Positions 57,070 to 64,000 of a stretch of 64,000 bases of DNA are shown piece by piece. The notes beneath the pieces were generated by a model. It did not search any database, was not told the DNA's origin, and saw nothing but the letters and a program-made list of their open reading frames with translations. Location: contig NZ_QUMW01000009.1 of NCBI RefSeq assembly GCF_003387165.1, positions 372,001 through 436,000 on the forward strand. Reading direction: 5' to 3'. The translations under genes were made by a program, and so were the position numbers. The stretch is from Jeotgalicoccus halotolerans (GTDB lineage: Bacteria > Bacillota > Bacilli > Staphylococcales > Salinicoccaceae). Positions within the stretch are counted from its first letter, which is position 1, and each line of letters starts with the position of its first letter.

Positions 57070-58275
57070 TTATGCGTAGGAATGCAGGCCGGCTACAATT
57101 AAGTTAATCGCAATCAAGTTAAACAGAATAAGAATGAACCCGCCTACGGCTAACCATGCAGACTTTTCGCCTTCATAACCGCGGTTTAAGCGGAGGTGAA
57201 GGAAGATTGTATAGAACATAAATGTAATGAAGGCCCACGTTTCTTTCGGGTCCCAGCCCCAGAATCTGCTCCACGCCATCTGAGCCCAGATTGCAGCGAA
57301 GAAAATACCTCCGAGTGCAAACAGCGGGAATCCGATAATAACAGAGCGGTAGCCTATTTCATCCATCAGCGCAAGGTCGGCTTTTTTAGTTAAAGGTTTA
57401 ACCAGTGAAAACAGACGTTTTCTAATAATCAGACGTACAATCCCGTAAGTAATTAAACCGATAATAATCGACCATACTACTGTATTTAAAGTATGTGCTT
57501 TAATAACCGGAGGCAGGTCAATTCCAAGGTGGAAGTGGTCGGCAGGCTCATATTCATTGTTGCCTACGTGCTCTACCGGTATTGCATCATTGTAATTAAT
57601 CAGGCTTGGAAGATGGTATTCAGCAATAACCTGCTGGCCCTGCTGGTCGGTATAGTAGAACTCATCATTGTAGCCGATAATGTTCTGCATAAATACCGTT
57701 GTCACCATATACATTACAACAGTCAGAATCGCTATCATGACTGCTTCCAGCCAGCGTGCGCGCCATGAATTTTCATCTGCAGGAATAGCTTTTATTAAAT
57801 AGATCAGTCCTGCAACTGCACTCATGGACAGTATACCATAAGACAAGGTAACAGTAATAACGTGAATAGCCAGCCAGTTACTCTGCAATGCCGGAATCAG
57901 CGGCTGAACGTCTGTTGAGAACAGACTGCCGTATCCGAGAAGGAGCAGTGAAACCGGAATGGCGAATAGACCGAACACCTTCGTTTTGAAATAGTGATAG
58001 GTAATTAAAAATCCGCCTATCAGCATAATAGAGAACATCGCTATAAATTCATACATGTTTGAGACCGGCGCGTGGCCCGTTGCGAGCCAGCGCATTACAA
58101 AGTAAGAAAGTTCAAGTATAAACGCAATCACAATCATCCAGATTGCAAGTTTTTCATATTTTTTCGATTCTGATTTTGATTTAATACTTATGCCAAGCGG
58201 TAAAAGTGCAATCAGCAGTATAAGAAACGCAATAAATATAAATGTGTTACTGAGTGATAAAAAGGTTGATTCCAT
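57070..58275 (-). CDS. ccsB: Cytochrome c biogenesis protein CcsB/ResC (CcsA family)
   Basis: A 401-residue membrane protein with about eight helices and the tryptophan-rich haem-handling motif WSRFWGWDPKETWAFITFMFY near residue 335, plus conserved histidines in WLAIHVITVTLSYG and IKAHTLNTVVW. With ResB it forms the System II haem lyase that attaches haem to apocytochrome c outside the membrane, needed for QcrC. It follows resB by ten bases. Confidence 0.95.
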   Translation of the reverse strand: MESTFLSLSNTFIFIAFLILLIALLPLGISIKSKSESKKYEKLAIWMIVIAFILELSYFVMRWLATGHAPVSNMYEFIAMFSIMLIGGFLITYHYFKTKVFGLFAIPVSLLLLGYGSLFSTDVQPLIPALQSNWLAIHVITVTLSYGILSMSAVAGLIYLIKAIPADENSWRARWLEAVMIAILTVVMYMVTTVFMQNIIGYNDEFYYTDQQGQQVIAEYHLPSLINYNDAIPVEHVGNNEYEPADHFHLGIDLPPVIKAHTLNTVVWSIIIGLITYGIVRLIIRKRLFSLVKPLTKKADLALMDEIGYRSVIIGFPLFALGGIFFAAIWAQMAWSRFWGWDPKETWAFITFMFYTIFLHLRLNRGYEGEKSAWLAVGGFILILFNLIAINLIVAGLHSYA

Positions 58276-58285
58276 AATTTAAACA

Positions 58286-59923
58286 CTATCCTTTCATCTT
58301 GTCATTTTCCTCTTTTTCCTGTTTATCGAATACTTCGGGAAGGTCGTAGGATGCAAGTGCTGCATTCATTTCTTTCTTCAGTCCGAAGTAGTTTTTGTTA
58401 GTGTGAGCGGCTATCTTCATCGTGTCGCCTTCTGCATTAATCCAAATTCTGCGGTGATTAATGTATGACCCGATAAATAATCCGATGAGGAAAATCACAA
58501 ATCCGGTTGCAATAATCGGCATTGATAAATCTTTTTTCAATGTCAGTACACTCGCCATATGCTCTTCGGCTTCGACGAATTTAATACTGTATTCGTTATC
58601 CTGTGTAATATCCGTTGAATTCATAATCTGCAGCAGACTGAGTTCCGAAGTATCTCCTGCTGCGACTTCAAAGACGAAGGCCGGATTTGTAGGAACCGGT
58701 GTTTCGGATATCAATGTTCCATTTTCATCGATTTCTAAAAAGTCGGGAGAATAAGCTTTCATGTTAATCGTAATATCTTCAGTTATTTCATAGCTGTCTG
58801 CAGGATCATCGAGACTGACTGTGAAATTCTCTCCGAGTACATTGCCTTCTGAATCTTCAAGCCTGAAGGTCATCGATTTCATTTGCGAGTTGTCGTAACT
58901 TGACTGATACAGCTCGTAATCGTCAAAGTAATACGGGTGGTTCACACGGATACTGTAATTTTCTATTTCTTCAAGATCCGGTGATGAACCGACGATATCT
59001 GCTGTTTTGTTCTCAAACATCGTAATATCTGTCTGGAAGTTGCTGATTGTCATCTCCATATTGTTCTGCAGTGACTGATCAAAAACCGTTCCAGCATCTT
59101 CATCGTATGTATCCAGCGTGAAACCGTCGTTACGCATGTAATACTGTCCGTCGGTAGTCGGTATGCTTACTGTCTCGCCTTCCTGTGCGTAAATGATTTC
59201 ATCAATGTATACACCGGGGAAGAATCTCAGCATACTTCCTACAAGTAGAATAATCAGTCCTGTATGGTTAATGTAAGGGCCCCATCTTGACAGCCGGCCT
59301 TTTTCAAGGAGATAGTGGTCACCGTCAGTTTTTAATTTATATTTTTTGTTTTCAAATGTCTCGGCAAGTGCTTGAGCATTTTCATTTGATTCATATTCTT
59401 TAAATAAACGCTGGCGCTTGAAAAATGAAGCATGTTTTTTAGCACGCTGATTTTTTAGTGATTTGTACAGCGGAACCCCTCTGTCGACACTCGCTGCAAT
59501 CAGACTGAGGGCAAGGAGCCCTATCAGCAGCACGAACCACCATGATGAATAAAGCTGCGTAAAGCCGAGTTTGTAGTATAAGGTGCCGAATGTACCGTAC
59601 TGTTCTGTATAGTGCTGCAGCGGATCTGCACCGATTGGAATAAAGTATTCCTGAGGCAGGATTGTTCCGATAGCAGCAGCTATTGCGATAATCGCAATGA
59701 TTCCTACGCCGACTTTAATAGAGGTGAAGAAGTTCCATATCTTATCGAAAATACTTTGTGAACGAACCTTTGAACGCACTGCACTTCCGTCATAGCGCAT
59801 CAGGTCTTTAATTTTTTTCTTGTCGTAATCTTCATTGATCATCTTACCGCACGACTGGCACAGCTGGGTGCCGGGAGGGTTTACATGACCACAATGATTA
59901 CATTTAATTTCCTTGAGTTCCAT
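58286..59923 (-). CDS. resB: Cytochrome c biogenesis protein ResB
   Basis: A 545-residue protein. An N-terminal zinc-ribbon-like segment (CNHCGHVNPPGTQLCQSCG, residues 8-26) is followed by three membrane helices (about 70-92, 130-150, 210-230), a long external domain (235-465) and a final helix near 475-497. Contains RWGPYINHTGLIILLVGSML near 215. ResB forms the haem-export and lyase complex with CcsB. Typical of Bacillales, including the ribbon. Confidence 0.94.
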   Translation of the reverse strand: MELKEIKCNHCGHVNPPGTQLCQSCGKMINEDYDKKKIKDLMRYDGSAVRSKVRSQSIFDKIWNFFTSIKVGVGIIAIIAIAAAIGTILPQEYFIPIGADPLQHYTEQYGTFGTLYYKLGFTQLYSSWWFVLLIGLLALSLIAASVDRGVPLYKSLKNQRAKKHASFFKRQRLFKEYESNENAQALAETFENKKYKLKTDGDHYLLEKGRLSRWGPYINHTGLIILLVGSMLRFFPGVYIDEIIYAQEGETVSIPTTDGQYYMRNDGFTLDTYDEDAGTVFDQSLQNNMEMTISNFQTDITMFENKTADIVGSSPDLEEIENYSIRVNHPYYFDDYELYQSSYDNSQMKSMTFRLEDSEGNVLGENFTVSLDDPADSYEITEDITINMKAYSPDFLEIDENGTLISETPVPTNPAFVFEVAAGDTSELSLLQIMNSTDITQDNEYSIKFVEAEEHMASVLTLKKDLSMPIIATGFVIFLIGLFIGSYINHRRIWINAEGDTMKIAAHTNKNYFGLKKEMNAALASYDLPEVFDKQEKEENDKMKG

Positions 59924-59934
59924 ATTAGGTCATC

Positions 59935-60465
59935 CTATTCCAGAGATTCATCTATAAATGCGTAGATATCCTCTTTAGTCAGTTGATATTCCTGTTTTTT
60001 AACGACGACACCTTCTTTATTAACAGCGACAGTCGTCGGCAGCGGTCCGATATTATAAGCTTTCGTTACACTGCGGTTTGAATCCAATGCTATCGGATAA
60101 TCGAGATCTTCAGATAATCCCGAAAGAAACTGCTCAATCTGCTGCTTGTTTTCAGAAACGTTCACAGCAATAATTTCATAATCCTCATGACCTTCGTTAT
60201 ACACCTGGTTCATTTCCGGCATTTCTTCGCGGCAAGGTTTGCACCATGTTCCCCAGAAGTTCAAAATAACGCCGTTTTCGGCAGTTAATTCAGACAGCTG
60301 AATTTCTTCACCGTCCAGTGTCTCCAGTTTAAAATCCACTGCCTCGTCTCCGACATTGACAGTTTGAGAGCCGTCCCTCAAATTTAAATAAAGTGTAATG
60401 CCGAGCAAAGCGGCGATTGTAATAATTGTACCTGTACGAATAATTTTTCTAGTTCCTTTTTTCAA
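59935..60465 (-). CDS. resA: Thiol-disulphide oxidoreductase ResA
   Basis: A 176-residue membrane-anchored thioredoxin-like protein that reduces apocytochrome c before haem attachment. N-terminal anchor (about 10-28), active site WGTWCKPCREEMPEM near 72 (CxxC with the ResA-type glutamate), and cis-proline region GPLPTTVAVNKEG near 140. The start is TTG 60465, seven bases after AAAGGGGG; the frame to 60501 adds 12 residues before that site. First gene of resABC-srrAB. Confidence 0.95.
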   Translation of the reverse strand: MKKGTRKIIRTGTIITIAALLGITLYLNLRDGSQTVNVGDEAVDFKLETLDGEEIQLSELTAENGVILNFWGTWCKPCREEMPEMNQVYNEGHEDYEIIAVNVSENKQQIEQFLSGLSEDLDYPIALDSNRSVTKAYNIGPLPTTVAVNKEGVVVKKQEYQLTKEDIYAFIDESLE

Positions 60466-60492
60466 CGTCAGGCCCCCTTTCCACATTAATAT

Positions 60493-60552
60493 AAACCGCA
60501 ATAAAATGCGTACGCAGCACCAATTATAACACTACACATTTTATTGCGGTTT
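60493..60552. promoter_or_regulatory. 16-bp inverted repeat flanking the candidate resA promoter
   Basis: AAACCGCAATAAAATG (60493-60508) has a perfect inverted copy at 60537-60552. The 28-base centre contains a minus-strand TATAAT (60528-60523), about 58 bases ahead of resA, without a recognisable -35. This could be an activator-dependent promoter (SrrA is a candidate) or, in read-through RNA, a large hairpin after rluB. Confidence 0.5.
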
Positions 60553-60576
60553 GACAGTATTATGACATTTAAACGC

Positions 60577-61299
60577 TTACTTCTTACTGTTCGCAATCAA
60601 CTTTTTGACTTCATGAGGCTTCAGGAAACGGTAGTCGCCCTCTTTTAAGCCGTCGAGTGTCAGGAAGTCGAAACGGATGCGTGTCAGCTTTGTGACATTT
60701 AAACCGAAATGTTCAAACATTCTTCTCACCTGACGGTTGCGTCCTTCATGAATTGTAATTTCCAAAATCATATCTTTGCCGCCCTTGTCGCGAATTACTT
60801 TTAAATCACAAGGTGCAGTTTTGCCGTCGTCGAGTCTGATGCCCCGGCGCATTTCATCCTGCTGATGGCGGAGTAAAATTCCGTCTGTTTTAACTCGGTA
60901 TGTTTTCTTCATTTCGTATTTTGGGTGGGTCATGAGCTGGGTAAATTCACCATCGTTCGTAACGAGTAAAAGCCCTGAAGTATCGTAGTCGAGCCGTCCT
61001 ACTGGATAAAGACGCGCGTCGATATCGTGAAAAGCGTCTATCACTGTATCTCGCTTTTTATCGTCTTCTGCAGCAGAGATTTCACCTGCCGGCTTGTAGT
61101 ATAAAATATGGACCGGCTCTTCTTTGGTCAGCTGCACGCCGTCGACAGTCACCTGATCTTTGTCAGTCACTTGAAGTCCGAGTTCAGTAACTTTCTTGCC
61201 GTTAACGAAAACGCGGCCCTCTTCTATTAGTGTGTCCGCTTTTCGCCGTGAAGTAATGCCTGCATCTGCAATTTTTTTATTTAACCGTGTAGTTTTCAT
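60577..61299 (-). CDS. rluB: 23S rRNA pseudouridine synthase RluB
   Basis: A 240-residue pseudouridine synthase with an N-terminal S4 RNA-binding domain (MKTTRLNKKIADAGITSRRK, VNGKKVTELG) and the catalytic motif YPVGRLDYDTSGLLLVTNDG near 105 (active aspartate). ILEITIHEGRNRQVRRMFEHFG near 180 is the RsuA/RluB signature. Acts on 23S rRNA helix 93 in the family. Its start shares one base with the scpB stop; the scpAB-rluB order is conserved in Firmicutes. Confidence 0.95.
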   Translation of the reverse strand: MKTTRLNKKIADAGITSRRKADTLIEEGRVFVNGKKVTELGLQVTDKDQVTVDGVQLTKEEPVHILYYKPAGEISAAEDDKKRDTVIDAFHDIDARLYPVGRLDYDTSGLLLVTNDGEFTQLMTHPKYEMKKTYRVKTDGILLRHQQDEMRRGIRLDDGKTAPCDLKVIRDKGGKDMILEITIHEGRNRQVRRMFEHFGLNVTKLTRIRFDFLTLDGLKEGDYRFLKPHEVKKLIANSKK

Positions 61300-61832
61300 T
61301 AATTTTGCTCCTTTAAGCTATTGAAGAACAAGTCGATTTCTTCCTGTTCTGCTATCATATCATCTGCCGGCAGGTCATCTAAAGATTCCAGACCGAATAT
61401 TTCCAAAAAGCTTTGAGTGGTTTCGAAATGCTGAGCGCGTTCGTCACTAATATTTTTCTTTTTCACCAGCCCTTTATTGACCAGTGTTGCAATTGGACCG
61501 TCCGACTGAATGCCGCGAACGCTTTCTATGCCGTTCCTCGAAATCGGCTGATTGTAGGCAATTATTGCAAGCACTTCAAGCGCCGCCTGGGATAACTTCT
61601 TCGTCGGCCGGTCAGCGAGCACTCTTTTAATATATTTCTCCATATTATCCGTCGTTTTTAAAAAGTACATGTCGCCGTGACGGGTAATTGTTAAATGCTC
61701 TTTATCGTATTTTTTCACTTCGGCCTCAAGCTGCATTTTAGTAATCGGCACGTGCATCATCAGTGTTTCTTCACTTAAACCGAGATCACCGGCAATATAT
61801 AATAAACCTTCAATGATGTTTATTTTTTCCAA
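61299..61832 (-). CDS. scpB: Chromosome segregation and condensation protein ScpB
   Basis: A 177-residue SMC accessory protein made of two winged-helix domains: IEGLLYIAGDLGLSEETLMM near the start and LSQAALEVLAIIAYNQPISRNGIESVRGIQSD near 80-110. Binds ScpA within the SMC condensin complex. Starts two bases after scpA. The C-terminal tail is acidic and variable. Confidence 0.96.
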   Translation of the reverse strand: MEKINIIEGLLYIAGDLGLSEETLMMHVPITKMQLEAEVKKYDKEHLTITRHGDMYFLKTTDNMEKYIKRVLADRPTKKLSQAALEVLAIIAYNQPISRNGIESVRGIQSDGPIATLVNKGLVKKKNISDERAQHFETTQSFLEIFGLESLDDLPADDMIAEQEEIDLFFNSLKEQN

Positions 61833-61834
61833 AT

Positions 61835-62545
61835 CTAAGCCAACCTTTCGAGCTCAAAATCATCTTCATCAATGCGTGTAATCTGATAGAGATTTTGACT
61901 GATATAATCTAGTATAGTAATAAATACTTGCACTACTTTGCTGCGGGGTTCATCGAAAGTAAGAATCTCGGTCATTTTTAAAGATTTTCTGTCTTTAAAT
62001 TTCGCGGCGATAAAAGTCACTGCCTGTTCCTTCGTATAAACTTCGCGCTGCACGACGACGTAGGACTCTTCGTTAAGAGAGACGCGTGACTTTACTTTGC
62101 TGTATGCTTCAAGCAAGTCGTGAAGACTCAGCTCGAGAGTGCCGGAATCTTCGTACTCATCTTCGAAAGCATGCGGTGCTTTGATGAACTGGAGACTGTT
62201 CTCCGCTTTCAGCTTATTCAATTCTTCAGCATATAATTTATAATTTTGATATTCTATTAGCTGGGACATCAGCTGCTCGCGCGGGTCTTCATAATCATCA
62301 TCAGGCATGGGGGGTTCCGGCAGCAGCATGTGGCTTTTAATTTTCACAAGCTCGCTCGCCATAACGAGATAATCGCTTGCAACATTAAGCTCAAGTTCTT
62401 TCATCTGATTAATATATTCCATATACTGTTCAGTGAGCATTTTCATCGGAATATCGTAAATATCGATTTCAAGTTCTTTAATCAAATGAAGCAGCAGATC
62501 GAGCGGTCCTTCAAAAACATCTAATTTCACTTTATAAGCAGTCAT
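61835..62545 (-). CDS. scpA: Chromosome segregation and condensation protein ScpA (kleisin)
   Basis: A 236-residue kleisin bridging the SMC heads. It opens with the family signature KLDVFEGPLDLLLHLIKELE (6-25) and IDIYDIPMKMLTEQYMEYI, and ends with a winged-helix region (SLKMTEILTFDEPRSKVVQVFITILDYI). The ATG follows GAGG by seven bases. It is only 21 bases from the divergent DUF309 gene, so promoters for both must lie inside the opposite gene's 5' end. Confidence 0.96.
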   Translation of the reverse strand: MTAYKVKLDVFEGPLDLLLHLIKELEIDIYDIPMKMLTEQYMEYINQMKELELNVASDYLVMASELVKIKSHMLLPEPPMPDDDYEDPREQLMSQLIEYQNYKLYAEELNKLKAENSLQFIKAPHAFEDEYEDSGTLELSLHDLLEAYSKVKSRVSLNEESYVVVQREVYTKEQAVTFIAAKFKDRKSLKMTEILTFDEPRSKVVQVFITILDYISQNLYQITRIDEDDFELERLA

Positions 62546-62566
62546 TATAAAACCTCAATTTCAGGA

Positions 62567-63112
62567 GTGATACGTATCGATAAAAAAATACTCTTACAAT
62601 TCTTTAACGAATTAATTATAAAGCAAGATTACTTCGAATGCCATGAAATCATGGAAGATGCATGGAAAGACAAGGGTGACTTTACGAAAGAAGACGCTGA
62701 AGTGTTCTTCGTGCTAATTGTGACCGGTGAATACCATTACCGAAGAGACAATGTTATCGGCGCAGCGACATCTTATAAACGCGCGCTGAAACTTTATGGG
62801 AAACACGAGTATGATGTGACAGCATTCGGTTTTACTGAGCAGTTAATCAGCCTGCTTCAGGAACGCTACCAGCACCTGGCAGATACACCCTTTAAACCGA
62901 TGAATTTTCCGGTTCTGAACTGGGTATACGAGTCTCTTTATGATATGCATCAGGATGAGTATGAATCGTACAGCGCATTTACTCTGGATATTTTAGAACG
63001 CTTTGAAAAAAATGAAGAAATAGTCCACAGACACCGGCTGCGCGACCGCGAAGATGTTATTGAAGCGCGGCTCGAGGCGCTGAACCGGAAATTGGAACAG
63101 CGGAAAAGATGA
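62567..63112 (+). CDS. ypuF: DUF309 family protein (YpuF-like)
   Basis: A 181-residue helical protein carrying the DUF309 motif DYFECHEIMEDAWKDKGDF (residues 21-39, HExxExxW) and a paired-helix repeat (FFVLIVTGEYHYRRDNVIGAATSY). The motif resembles a metal site, but no activity is known. The only usual start, GTG 62567, directly abuts CAGGA; a start a few codons later (IDKKILLQFF) would suit that ribosome site but would need a non-standard codon. Divergent from scpA. Confidence 0.85.
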   Translation: MIRIDKKILLQFFNELIIKQDYFECHEIMEDAWKDKGDFTKEDAEVFFVLIVTGEYHYRRDNVIGAATSYKRALKLYGKHEYDVTAFGFTEQLISLLQERYQHLADTPFKPMNFPVLNWVYESLYDMHQDEYESYSAFTLDILERFEKNEEIVHRHRLRDREDVIEARLEALNRKLEQRKR

Positions 63113-63204
63113 GTATGGTGCCTGTTTTGATGTGAAGACGCATAATTATCTAATTGTCTAAATGTGAGATGTTCAATGAGAAAAATGTATATAATCATCC
63201 CATG

Positions 63205-63354
63205 GCGGTTTGCTCTTTGGGACCAAAGCTTTTTATAGCCTCAATGAACATGTCCCTCATACGATCGAATATAAGTTATCAGCCTGATATGACATTTTCA
63301 TTTGGTCGATAAACGAATATTATGTTGGAGAGTCGATTTTGGACTCTCTTTTTT
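63205..63354 (+). ncRNA. Candidate small RNA ending in an intrinsic terminator
   Basis: Downstream of the DUF309 gene a TATAAT (63190-63195) is followed by about 150 bases without an ORF, ending at the terminator 63328-63354. An internal hairpin (CTTTGGGACCAAAG, about 63217-63230) is visible. The -35 is poor, and it may simply be the 3' UTR of the DUF309 gene. No known RNA family was recognised. Confidence 0.3.
63328..63354 (+). terminator. Intrinsic terminator
   Basis: GAGAGTC / GACTCTC stem with a seven-base loop, then TTTTTT. It lies 215 bases after the DUF309 stop. Confidence 0.75.
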
Positions 63355-63387
63355 GATGGAGAATTTTATTATGGGTTAAAATCTGCT

Positions 63388-63423
63388 CTCATGTATACGT
63401 ATCATCTTATGCATATACATGAG
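63388..63423. repeat. Inverted repeat at the start of the tandem array
   Basis: CTCATGTATA (63388-63397) is the exact complement of TATACATGAG (63414-63423), the latter being the start of the first tandem unit; the spacer is 16 bases. Confidence 0.8.
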
Positions 63424-63546
63424 CAACCCTCACGCCTACGATAATCAGATTACATATACATGAGCAACCCTCATGCCTACGATAATCAGTTTGCATATAC
63501 ATGAGCAACCTTCACGCCTACGATAATCAGATTGCATATACATGAG
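63411..63546 (+). repeat. 41-bp tandem repeat, three full copies and one partial
   Basis: Units start at 63411, 63452 and 63493 with a 13-base partial copy at 63534. Each begins (G/A)CATATACATGAGCAACC and ends CGCCTACGATAATCAG(A/T)TT or a close variant; copies differ at only a few positions. There is no spacer variation, so it is not a CRISPR array. No ORF uses it on either strand. Confidence 0.92.
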
Positions 63547-63570
63547 ACCTCCCTGCTGCCCTCTGAAAAC

Positions 63571-63612
63571 AAAAAAAACAGCCCAAACACCTTAAAATAA
63601 AGGGGTTCAGAC
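63571..63612 (-). terminator. Intrinsic terminator after deoB and the small ORF
   Basis: On the minus strand a 13-base arm GTCTGAACCCCTT pairs with AAGGTGTTTGGGC (several wobbles), followed by a run of eight T. Confidence 0.75.
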
Positions 63613-63637
63613 CGTTTATCCATCTTTCTTATTTAAC

Positions 63638-63724
63638 TTAAACAACAAATATCCAATAGATGAATCCCCATATAATACTCATAAGGAGGATGCCGAAAAA
63701 GATAATATATTTTGCTTTATTCAT
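63638..63724 (-). CDS. 28-residue hydrophobic membrane peptide coupled to deoB
   Basis: The ATG at 63724 directly follows the deoB stop (TAAATG), with AAAGGA about ten bases upstream inside deoB. The frame encodes MNKAKYIIFFGILLMS then IIWGFIYWIFVV and stops before the terminator. A short basic start followed by one membrane-spanning helix is typical of small membrane proteins. It is too short for most annotation pipelines. Nothing similar is known to me at this locus; function is unknown. Support is the ribosome site, the exact junction, and the lack of any other explanation for the gap. Confidence 0.55.
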   Translation of the reverse strand: MNKAKYIIFFGILLMSIIWGFIYWIFVV

Positions 63725-64000
63725 TTATTTTAATTCCTTTAAGAAACTTTGCCCGTGTGTTTCGTAGTCCACGCCGAAGTTTTCAGCAATGGTTGCTGCG
63801 ATATTGCTGAAGGTGCCGCATTGGTTGATCTCACCAAAGTCCAGGTCTTTGCCTGTCGTGATTAAAAGCGGAACATATTCTCTCGTGTGGTCTGTCCCTG
63901 TGTAAGTAGGGTCATTTCCGTGATCTGCTGTAATAATTAAGAGATCGTCTTCTGTCAGTTTGCCGGTAAGTTCAGGCAGTCTGTCGTCAAAGGCTTTTAA
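63725..64000 (-). CDS. deoB: Phosphopentomutase DeoB (C-terminal end, continues beyond window)
   Basis: The last 91 residues of phosphopentomutase, which interconverts ribose-1- and ribose-5-phosphate in nucleoside salvage. Recognised from [20 protein letters not shown], holding the aspartate and histidine metal ligands of the alkaline phosphatase superfamily, then [12 protein letters not shown] and the closing [12 protein letters not shown]. The N-terminal three quarters lie to the right of the window. The stop abuts the start of the small membrane ORF. Confidence 0.95.
   Translation of the reverse strand, partial: LKAFDDRLPELTGKLTEDDLLIITADHGNDPTYTGTDHTREYVPLLITTGKDLDFGEINQCGTFSNIAATIAENFGVDYETHGQSFLKELK

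Noticed and set aside
63411-63546. CRISPR array
   Set aside because: The 41-bp units are contiguous and near identical throughout; there are no unique spacers and no cas genes.

Overview
The window is a piece of a low-GC Gram-positive (Firmicutes) chromosome. Gene content and order point to the family Staphylococcaceae: recU-pbp2 lies opposite DUF1798-ypsA-gpsB-rnpB, srrAB follows resABC, and the LysM protein ends like EbpS. Sporulation genes are missing; spoIVA is absent where Bacillus has it, between yphF and hup. A complete cytochrome bc complex (qcrABC), which Staphylococcus aureus lacks, argues for a Jeotgalicoccus-, Salinicoccus- or Macrococcus-like organism. The genus is inference.

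Layout. 1-5859 (minus): a partial double-dynamin GTPase, an rRNA methyltransferase, RNase P RNA, gpsB, ypsA and a DUF1798 gene. 5946-8959 (plus): recU and the bifunctional penicillin-binding protein pbp2. 8980-24040: an accessory block between pbp2 and nth. It holds a deletion derivative of an IS1182-family element, a broken Mrr-like nuclease fragment, and a complete type 1 BREX phage-defence operon read leftward (small ORF, brxA, brxB, brxC, pglX, pglZ, brxL). The block is visibly richer in A+T than its surroundings. 24088-33738 (minus): bshA-cca-birA-dinG-aspB-asnS-dnaD-nth. 33991-43710 (minus): the peptidase yugP, ypjA, qcrABC, ypiF, ypiB, a TPR protein, aroA-aroB-aroC and ndk. 43776-53429 (minus): menaquinone side-chain and head genes (hepS-menG-hepT), hup, yphF, yphE, gpsA, der, rpsA, plsC, cmk and a LysM membrane protein, with ferredoxin divergent on the plus strand. 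54086-62545 (minus): scpA-scpB-rluB-resA-resB-ccsB-srrA-srrB-ribU. 62567-64000: a DUF309 gene, an intergenic stretch with 41-bp tandem repeats, and the 3' end of deoB followed by a coupled 28-residue membrane peptide.

The core genes form a respiration theme: menaquinone synthesis (hepS, menG, hepT, and aroABC feeding chorismate), the menaquinol-cytochrome c reductase, cytochrome c maturation (resA, resB, ccsB) and the redox-sensing SrrAB pair. The most distinctive feature is the BREX island, with a small leading gene whose start codon is unclear and a restriction-nuclease relic at its downstream end. Many gene starts were moved inward from the longest ORF because a ribosome binding site and family conservation favour the internal start.
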